Source of the DNA: Fremontodendron californicum
Lineage: Eukaryota; Streptophyta; Magnoliopsida; Malvales; Malvaceae
Assembly (NCBI GenBank): GCA_030761205.1
Contig: JAULJL010000039.1
Coordinates: 6,458,001 to 6,522,000 of the forward strand
Length of the DNA stretch: 64,000 nucleotides
Direction of reading: 5' to 3'
Part shown: piece after piece, positions 57,601-64,000 of the stretch
How positions within the stretch are numbered: position 1 is the stretch's first letter
Layout: the number at the start of each line of letters is the position of its first letter
Made by a program: the position numbers and the translations under genes
Notes under the pieces: generated by a model
What the model was told of the DNA's origin: nothing
Database searches by the model: none
Seen by the model: the letters and a program-made list of their open reading frames with translations, nothing else

Positions 57601-60044
57601 ATAGTTGATGGTACAGTGACATTTGTAAGTGATGGTAGTTCCTCAAACTTTTGTTTCCAACGATGCTTATCCTGAAAAGAATTTAACAAAGAATCAGTGT
57701 GTGAAATTTCTGAAGCATTATCAAACTCACATTCAATTAAATAAGCTTCTAAAGGATCATGGAATGTGGTAGTGGTGAGATGTTCATGAACAAGTTCTTC
57801 AATGAAATCCACTTCATGTACTTCTGAATCATCACCAGGTTGCTTGCAAGTGTTGAACACATTTAATTCTAAAGTCATATTTCCAAAAGAAATGTTCAAC
57901 ATACAATTCCTGCAATTTATCAGAGCATTAGAAGTTGCAAGAAATGGACGGCCTAATATAACAGGAATTTGAACATTTGGATTTGAAACAGGATGTGTGT
58001 CCAAAACAATAAAATCAACAGGGAAGTAAAAATTATCAATTTGAACCAAAACATCTTCAACTATCCCTCGAGGAATTTTTACAGAACGATCAGCTAGTTG
58101 AAGTGTAACAGGTGTTTCCTTGAGTTCACCTAAACCTAACTGTTGATAAACAGAAAAAGGCAAAAGATTAACACTAGCACCAAGATCAAGCAATGCACGT
58201 TCTATTCTAGTGTTTCCAATGATGCATGAGATTGTTGGACATCCAGGATCTTTGAATTTTGGTGGAGTAAGGTGCTGAATGATTGAGCTCACACTTTCCG
58301 TCAAAAATGCTTTCTTTTGTACATTATGTTTCCTTTTAACTGTGCACATGTCCTTCAAAAATTTAGCATAAGATGGAACTTGTTTGATTGCATCCAATAA
58401 AGGAATGTTAATCTTAACTTGTTTGAAAAGTTCATAAATTTCTGCATTTTGATTCAAATTCTTTATTGTTTGCAACCTTTGAGGAAAAGGAGCAGGATGC
58501 ATACCTTTTTCTTTGTCCAAATTTTCAAGAAGTTCAGACTTACCATCATCCTTACCATTACTTTTCGGAGGGGAAAGAGGATCTTGGTCTTTTGATGGAA
58601 TCTTTTTGTCAATTGCCTTTCCACTTCGAAGAGTTGTGATAGAACTGGCATTTTCCTGTTGAGTTTCATTGGAGCAAGAAACAAGACATTGAGTAGAAGG
58701 GTTAGGCTGAGGTTGAGCAGGAAACTTACCTTTTTCTTGAGTGCGTAATGAAGCTGTCAATGTGGACAAGGTGTTTTTGATCTCATTGATGTCCTGTGAA
58801 GTCCGGCTATTCACATTTGCTTGTGTTTGCATGAATGCTTGCAATGTTTCTTCCAAGGTTTGTACACGTGAAGGTTGATAGGAAAAAGTGTTGCCCGGCT
58901 TTTGAGATTGTGGTACCTGAACATGATTATTATTCCGCCAACTGAAGTTGGGATGATTTCTCCATTCAGGGTTATACGTTTCAGAGTAAGGAGAAGGAAA
59001 AGGCTTTTTAAATGTGTTTATGGAATTTACTTGATCATGCAACGCTTCTTTAAGAATGGGAATGTTTGGACATTCAGAAGTGGGGTGTCCCATGATTTCA
59101 CAAATTCCACAACTTTCTTCATTTTTAACCGTTTTGACTTCTTTTACTTCTCTAAGTTCCATGGCTTCAATCTTTCTAGCCAAATTAGCTACTTTAGCTT
59201 TTATCTCATCTTCTTGACTAAAATGATATTTTCCTCTGTTAGAAACAACATTAGATCTATTGGAACTTTCAGAGGAATTATCTGTGTGCCAGGCTTGAGA
59301 GTTATCTGCCAAATGGTCTAAGTAGTCAAAGGCTTCTTCAGGTTCTTTTTCTAGAAACTCACCGTTACACATTGTTTCAACAAATTGTTTAGTTTCGGGA
59401 GTTAAACTTTCATAAAAGAAACTAATAAGACGCCATTTTTCAAAACCATGATGTGGACAAGAACTTAACAAATCTTTAAAACGATCCCAGCACTGAAAAA
59501 ATGCTTCATTTTGATTTTGATTGAAATTTTGAATCTGTCTTTTCAAAGCAGTAGTTTTATGTGCTGGGAAAAATTTCTTTAGAAACTCAGTTTGTAATTC
59601 TTGCCATGTGCCAATTGACCTTGGTTTTAAATTATGAAGCCAAATTTTTGCTTTATCTTTTAAAGAAAAAGGAAATAATTTTAGCTTGACAATTTCATTT
59701 GTACATTGTTGGTCATTAAAGGTGACACATACATCTTCGAAGTCTTTTAGAAACGAGTAAGCACTTTCCGATTCCAACCCATAGAAATTTGGAAGCAAAG
59801 CTATCATACCTGGTTTAAAACGAAAGTTGTTTGCATTGAGAGGAAAAATAAAACAAGAGGGTGATGAGCTTCGAGTTGGTTGCAAGTAGTCACGCATGGT
59901 GCGTACTTGTCTGTTCTCATCTTCAGCATGAACACTTTCATTGTCAGCCATGGTAGGAGTTGTATTAGAAAGATTACCTGAAAAAGTTTCACAATAAAAT
60001 CTAACTAAACGACGAGATCTAAAATCACGTCGCCAAACAAGCAT
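54684..60044 (-). CDS. Athila-like Ty3/Gypsy Gag-Pol polyprotein, intact
   Basis: A single frame of 1786 codons encodes the particle protein and all enzymes for reverse transcription and integration. Translation more likely starts at residue 32 (59951, MADNESVHAEDEN). Gag core is about 80-250 (LFPFSLKDKAKIWL, EFLKKFFPAHKT). A zinc knuckle is at 312-325 (CGICEIMGHPTSEC). The protease is around 615-735 with DLGAS at 620-624 and ILGRPFL. The reverse transcriptase is around 905-1115 with the FMDD catalytic motif at 1065-1068. RNase H is around 1205-1330 (CDAS, FSDH). Integrase is around 1415-1650, with an HHCC-like zinc region (H1421, H1428, C1459, C1462) and the D,D-35-E triad D1491 (GIDFMG), D1550 (SDGG) and E1586 (QVEL). 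FMDD and DLGAS with Leu are usual in Athila. No stops or frameshifts, so it is potentially active. Confidence 0.95.
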   Translation of the reverse strand: MLVWRRDFRSRRLVRFYCETFSGNLSNTTPTMADNESVHAEDENRQVRTMRDYLQPTRSSSPSCFIFPLNANNFRFKPGMIALLPNFYGLESESAYSFLKDFEDVCVTFNDQQCTNEIVKLKLFPFSLKDKAKIWLHNLKPRSIGTWQELQTEFLKKFFPAHKTTALKRQIQNFNQNQNEAFFQCWDRFKDLLSSCPHHGFEKWRLISFFYESLTPETKQFVETMCNGEFLEKEPEEAFDYLDHLADNSQAWHTDNSSESSNRSNVVSNRGKYHFSQEDEIKAKVANLARKIEAMELREVKEVKTVKNEESCGICEIMGHPTSECPNIPILKEALHDQVNSINTFKKPFPSPYSETYNPEWRNHPNFSWRNNNHVQVPQSQKPGNTFSYQPSRVQTLEETLQAFMQTQANVNSRTSQDINEIKNTLSTLTASLRTQEKGKFPAQPQPNPSTQCLVSCSNETQQENASSITTLRSGKAIDKKIPSKDQDPLSPPKSNGKDDGKSELLENLDKEKGMHPAPFPQRLQTIKNLNQNAEIYELFKQVKINIPLLDAIKQVPSYAKFLKDMCTVKRKHNVQKKAFLTESVSSIIQHLTPPKFKDPGCPTISCIIGNTRIERALLDLGASVNLLPFSVYQQLGLGELKETPVTLQLADRSVKIPRGIVEDVLVQIDNFYFPVDFIVLDTHPVSNPNVQIPVILGRPFLATSNALINCRNCMLNISFGNMTLELNVFNTCKQPGDDSEVHEVDFIEELVHEHLTTTTFHDPLEAYLIECEFDNASEISHTDSLLNSFQDKHRWKQKFEELPSLTNVTVPSTIEPPKLELKPLPSELKYSFLGESETFPVIISSHLDELQEGKLLQLLKMHKNALGWTLADIKGISPLICTHNIYLEENAKPSRQMQRRLNPNMKEVVRNEVIKLLDNGIIYPISDSKWVSPTQVVPKKSGVTVVKNENNELIPARTVTGWRMCIDYRKLNSVTRKDHFPLPFMDQILERVAGHEFYCFLDGYSGYNQIAIALEDQEKTTFTCPFGTFAYRRMPFGLCNAPATFQRCMLSIFSDMIERNLEIFMDDFSVSGDSFDDCLANLKNVLIRCEEKNLVLNWEKCHFMVTKGIVLGHIVSAKGIEVDKSKLELIANLPTPKTVKDIRSFLGHAGFYRRFIKDFSTISKPLCNLLMKDTAFEWTKDCEDAFEKLKNMLTTAPIMRSPDWSLPFEIMCDASDYVVGAVLGQRKDNKPHVIYYASKTLNRAQMNYSTTEKELLAVVFALDKFRSYLVGSSIVVFSDHAALKYLLSKKDAKPRLLRWILLLQEFDITIRDKKGVENVVADHLSRLVCDESFGTSPINDTFPDEQLLIVSTTPWFADIANFLATGKIPSQWSTQDKRKFLNEVKKFYWDDPYLFKYCPDQIFRRCIPDNEVSSVIKFCHSEACGGHFSSKKTAAKILQCGFYWPTLFKDAHNFCKSCESCQKLGSISKRNMMPLNPILVIEIFDCWGIDFMGPFPPSFGFLYILVAIDYVSKWIEAIPCRNNDHKTVIKFLKENILSRFGIPRSIISDGGTHFCNKVFETLMKKYVITHKVATPYHPQTNGQVELANREIKQILEKTVNPNRKDWSLRLNDALWAYRTAFKTALGMSPYRLVYGKPCHLPVELEHKAYWAIKMFNSNLDDASNLRKLQINELEELRNDAYENSKIHKERTKAFHDKLISRKIFDVGQKVLLYNSRLHIFPGKLRSRWTGPFVVKHVYHYGAVDIENPQNGNVFKVNGQRLKLFLENHVTQEEVVFLSDPCFENN

Positions 60045-60170
60045 AAAACAAAGTTAATATACAAATTAGGCGGTATAACCAGCCAATAAAAACAAATATA
60101 TACAAAATTAGGCGGTATAACCAGCCAATAAAAATAAATATACTTATAAACTTATATACTTAGTATTGCT
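60045..60170 (-). repeat. Short leader with a duplicated 40-bp segment
   Basis: The phrase ATTAGGCGGTATAACCAGCC occurs twice (about 60065 and 60107), each followed by AATAAAAA. It lies between the primer site and Gag and may be part of the packaging or translation leader; that role is a guess. Confidence 0.7.
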
Positions 60171-60188
60171 TCCCCGGCAACGGCGCCA
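60171..60188 (-). other. Primer-binding site of the level-3 element, tRNA-Asp
   Basis: On the minus strand TGGCGCCGTTGCCGGGGA lies six bases after the 5' LTR terminus. It matches the 18-base 3' end complement of plant tRNA-Asp, the primer characteristic of Athila elements. Confidence 0.92.
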
Positions 60189-60194
60189 AAAACT

Positions 60195-61684
60195 TGATGG
60201 TAACTCAATTAAGAGTTGTAAACCCAAGTGCAGGTTATGTTCAAGTAATAAATTCTCGGGTGTCCGAGGTCGAACCACAGGGAAGCGTATTAATAAGTAT
60301 AAGTTTATAAATATATAAGACAAAGAAAGTAAACAAGATATTAGGGAATCAACAACAAAATAAGATAAACAAGATATTAGAGAACAAAATAAACAAAATA
60401 ACATAAAAACAATTAAACAAGATATAAAAAACAATAAGAAAGGATGTTGAGGTTAGAGACTCCACTCTTGGTGTTATGCTAAGATTAATCTTGTTTTATT
60501 ACACAATTGAAATCCACACATAAGGGAGGTTCCAATCGGAAGGTTTAGCAATTCAGTCCAACGTCCATAGCATATAATATTATGTTCATTTGGTGTCCTC
60601 AAAACTCATAAAAAGAGTCCAAGCATTCCTTATGCCAAGGTATATGTCTACAACAAATCAAGGTTATGAAACCAAGCATTTACTGTGCCATTTTCATTGT
60701 CAATAATGAATCAAGATCTCTACTTTGCAAGTATGATTTTAAACCAAAAGAAAATATTATCTATACTAGTGTTTATAAATGATGATTCATTTTAGCTCAT
60801 GTTTAAGAGACTAACCTTAGCATTTACCAAGAGCTTCACCTCATCACCTCAACAATATGATTAGCAACACATACTAGATATGAATAAAATGAAAAGAAAT
60901 GTAAGAAGCATAAGTAAATAAAAAAGAAAACTAGAGAAAGGAAAGAAGAAGAAAACTTAGAGAATTTTACTACAAAGGCTAATATCCTACCAATGTATCA
61001 ATGTATCCCAATACTCATCCAAGGCCCTCTATTTATACACATTTTGGAGGGCTAAATGACAAGAGACAAGCTTTACAAATTTCAAAGGTAGGTATAATAG
61101 GTGGGTGCATTTTTCTAACAATTTTCGTCATATTGTATGACAATTCTGATCAGCCAGCTTGATGGTCGATTTTGTCAATGTTGGAGGCTCGATCTGATAA
61201 AATGGTCTTCTAGAAAAATATACCCCTATCAGTTACGGATCCATAGCCGTTGGAATCAGATCATTTGCGCACGTGGATCGGGAGATATGGTCAAAATACC
61301 AAAACGGTGCAGAACAGACGTCATTGCACATCAGCCAACTTGATGGTCGATTTCGCTAGGGAAAACGACTCCGTTTCAAGAAGTGTAAAACATGAAAAAG
61401 ATAGATATGCCTCTTAGCTTTGCAGGGATACAATGTTCAGCCTTATTGCTTCAGTGAAACTCGAGATATAGCTGATATGGCAAAAGGTGTCGGAACTGGA
61501 ACTGAACTGGATTTGCCCTTAATTCTAGTAATCTGAAATCACTCAAAGAAACTTGTGAAAAACACCAAATTACATAAAAATATAAAAGATCATAAACACA
61601 ATTAGACTAAACAATAATAACTCGTATTTGACACAAAACAATAATAAAACATAACTAAAAACTATATAATTATACGAGTTATCA
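60195..61684 (-). repeat. 5' LTR of the level-3 element
   Basis: This 1490-bp LTR is equal in length to the left copy. The one difference I saw is at about 61190 (GGCTCGATC against GGCTTGATC). Transcription of the element should start here and run leftwards. Confidence 0.95.
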
Positions 61685-63494
61685 AGAAGCGGCAAGAAAA
61701 CACCAAGAAAATGAGGAATTGATGCAAGCACAAAGGGCTGTAGGGAGGTTGCGATTTCACTGTTTTGCCAAGGAAGAGTTCTCTTCTTGAAACCAAACTT
61801 TTTCTTAAGCAAAATCAGAATATCACAAGTAGAATAAAAGTCAGTTGGGCGACTACAGCCTCTATATCAGATTATATAGTGGCGCCAACCCTGATCCCTA
61901 TCTCTCTATGCTTGGCCGGCCACTTGTAGCTTGTTTCACAAGATTTTCATTAATCCACTTGGACTTAAACTATTTAATTCTTAGATAGATCAATAGGCCC
62001 ATTATATTATCTAATAATAATAATGGTCTAACAATCTTAATGCCTTAAGTAGGGCCAACCATCCTTATTGGACAGTCCTAAATTAGAATAGTCACTTTGG
62101 ACCCATTCTAATTTATCATGCTTATTTATTGGATAGATTAATTTATAAATGAAAGTATTTAATTCTCAATTAAATTTTTTCTCCTCATGAACAATTCATG
62201 TCATTAATCTATTAATATCATCTCATGATATTATTCCAATATAGTATAGTCATTCGAAATTCACCATCTCTATGTCAAAGTCGAATATACTAGATAAGAC
62301 TTCTTGATTCCTCTTATCTCATTAAGACATTGTCCTTGGATTTCTCAAATCTCAATTATGTCTTAATTCATCTCAATCGAACTTCTTTAATTAAGTCCAT
62401 AATGTAGATCTTTTATTCCATTAAGTTTTACCTTAATAGAATACCATGTTTAATCCATAGATATTTGTTCTTATGTGTGTGACCCTCTAGGTTCCCAATA
62501 TGTTGGCAATGAACATAAGTTAATCTCATTAACTTGTTTTCATAGATCAAGAGCGGGATCTACCAACCCATCATGATCACCCAAATATTGTAAAGTCAGC
62601 GTGACCTTTTAGAACCTTTCAGCAACCAGTCTGTCGGTGTAATACGGTCCTTTCACCATATATCACGGATAGCGCATGAGCATTGTGCATTGTCTACTCA
62701 TGATCAATCCATATTAGTTCTTCGTAACTTACGATTAACCTTATGAATTTAGAGAAACAAACTTTCTCCTAAATCTATCATGTTTTGGCCAAAGACTTTA
62801 ATCAAGTTAATCTTAGTCAAGAACAAATGAGATATGTCTCCAATATCACAGGGAGTGGTGAATCCTCTCTGGATCACTCATTCATCTTCGTATGGTTCAT
62901 GTCTTACCCAATAACGCCCTACCATAAGCATCCTCGTGTTTGGGACCCGTTCGTGATGAAATCTAAGTATGACACATTCCATACAAGATGACCTGGTATG
63001 ACAAGTCTGAGTACTAATTTACACGACTGGTACTAAGAGAACATTATCATAGACGCTAGAGTGATATATTACCAAATGAAGTTCTCTTGGCAGGCCATGT
63101 TCAGTGAACTTGTTCAACAGACAAGCACCTATATGTTATCCCAAGTATCCCATACTTCAACCTGTATGAGATCGGTTGCTTACTTCACAAGTAAAAAGGC
63201 TTAACATATACTAGTCTTTGAGCATTGCTAATGCCCCGTCTTGGCAATAAGATGACCTGGAATAGTTTGAGGAACAAGGCTTTGATGCATAAGGATCTCA
63301 TAATTATAACTCTTTATAATTCTTTTGCAAGGCCATTATGTTCCATGGGCTTCATCTGATTTGTACCTAATAACTCCTTATTATTGTACTAACATGAAGG
63401 AAAACCTTGTATCACTATAATCATAGTGAAGGGTATGCTTTATTGACTGTGTATCCCAAGCTCAATCTGATTAGCTCTAGGGCATACACCAACA
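61685..63494 (-). repeat. 5' LTR of the level-2 element, right part
   Basis: It continues from AGAAGCGGCAAGAAAACACC to CATACACCAACA, matching 43563-45372. Open frames at 61570-61812 and 62785-62991 are LTR sequence, not genes. Confidence 0.88.
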
Positions 63495-64000
63495 GATTGA
63501 ACATGAGTAGACACTGCACTATGCTCATGGTCTTTTCGGGATATTTGGTGAAAGGACCGAATTACACTGATAGACTGAACACGAAAGGTTATGTCGAGAC
63601 TAACTTGACTCTCTAGTATTTGGGTGGTTATGATGGCTTGCTGATGGCTTGCTAGAGTCCGCTCATGATCTATGAGTATAAATTAATTAGATTAATTTAT
63701 ATTCATTGCCAACATATTGGAAGCCTAATGGGTCACACACAGAAAGGTGAATTAAAAGATTAAAATAGAAAGAGCCTAATTGATTAATTTGAGAATTTAA
63801 TCAATAAAGACTTAATTAAATAGTTTAATTAAGTGTAAGGACTTAAGTGCAAATACATAAGAGTTATTGTCCGTAGTCCAAACCCTGGAGTAATTGCCGT
63901 CCCTATAAAAGAAACATGATAGCTTGGCCGAATTTAGCATGGCTTGCGGCACATGAGATGTGCCATGTGATTGGCATTTTTCTTGATTTCTTTTCTTACT
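63495..64000 (+). repeat. 3' LTR of the level-1 element, resumed and running off the window
   Basis: From GATTGAACATGAGTAGACAC it follows 36990-37375 of the 5' LTR. After CTGGAGTAATT (about 63895) the two diverge. This copy has CCCTATAAAAGAAAC, a good TATA box, where the left LTR has unrelated sequence. The LTR end and target duplication lie beyond the window. Confidence 0.8.

Larger units (their letters stand above)
49657..61684 (-). mobile_element. Level-3 Athila-like Ty3/Gypsy retrotransposon carrying two extra genes
   Basis: The 12.0-kb element has two 1490-bp LTRs (49657-51146, 60195-61684), a 5-bp target duplication AGAAG (49652-49656, 61685-61689), a tRNA-Asp primer site (60171-60188) and a purine-rich tract next to the left LTR. 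All genes read on the minus strand: Gag-Pol (1786 codons, no stop), a 178-residue basic zinc-finger-like protein, and an intronless LOG enzyme. I found one difference between the LTRs (T at 50652 against C at about 61190), so the insertion is recent. The primer site, FMDD in the reverse transcriptase and DLGAS in the protease point to the Athila lineage. Confidence 0.93.
43151..63494 (-). mobile_element. Level-2 Copia-like Gag-only retrotransposon, carrying the level-3 insertion
   Basis: The LTRs are TGTTGGGAATACACT...CATACACCAACA on the plus strand, at 43151-45372 and at 49244-49656 plus 61685-63494. The 5-bp target duplication GATTG is at 43146-43150 and 63495-63499. The element reads on the minus strand: the primer site is next to the right LTR, Gag follows leftwards, and a purine-rich AAGTGGGAGA borders the left LTR. 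The internal region is only 3.9 kb and shows Gag remnants but no Pol. It resembles the TR-GAG type of non-autonomous Copia element. Confidence 0.88.

Noticed and set aside
58875..59321. 148-codon plus-strand frame
   Set aside because: It lies opposite the Gag part of the level-3 polyprotein and shows no independent motif.

Overview
This window is nuclear DNA from a flowering plant, almost certainly a eudicot. It is AT-rich, its genes are split by introns, and most of it is transposable elements, many nested. Only two host genes are supported. They point towards each other. A MYBC1/LUX-clade GARP transcription factor (6816-7763, +) has an intronless coding region behind a 5'-UTR intron. A PQBP1-type WW-domain splicing protein (25866-10639, -) has twelve readable exons over 15 kb, one GC-AG intron, and a 9-kb intron holding a decayed Ty3/Gypsy element and a nested MITE.

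Layout: 1-5.8 kb holds an LTR fragment, a Copia reverse-transcriptase relic and small DNA-transposon-like pieces. 6.4-25.9 kb holds the two host genes. 27.4-35.2 kb is DNA-transposon territory: a GC-rich hAT-type MITE with an exact 8-bp target duplication, a cluster of broken exon fragments (one from an ABCC transporter), a degenerate MuDR-like element (28.7-34.5 kb) with palindromic terminal blocks and a 1.7-kb minisatellite, and a second hAT-type element.

36.2-64.0 kb is a three-level nest. Level 1 (36220 to beyond the window end, + sense) and level 2 (43151-63494, - sense, target duplication GATTG) are related Copia-like elements that use an initiator tRNA-Met primer site and have only Gag remnants. 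Level 3 (49657-61684, - sense, target duplication AGAAG) sits inside an LTR of level 2. It is an apparently intact Athila-like Ty3/Gypsy retrotransposon with two 1490-bp LTRs in which I found one difference, a tRNA-Asp primer site and an uninterrupted 1786-codon Gag-Pol frame.

The most remarkable content is downstream of pol in level 3, where Athila relatives often carry an env-like gene. Here there are two other intact genes on the same strand. One is a 178-residue protein with a basic GRSTYAKKRRAKR motif and a four-cysteine cluster, resembling the nucleic-acid-binding proteins of Betaflexiviridae, some of which suppress RNA silencing. The other is an intronless LONELY GUY (LOG) cytokinin-activating enzyme with its catalytic motifs intact. 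A good 3' splice site lies just before each start codon, which suggests spliced subgenomic messages. A young retrotransposon carrying both a hormone-activating enzyme and a virus-like protein is the system most worth following up. Homology statements here come from motif recognition by eye; no database search was run.
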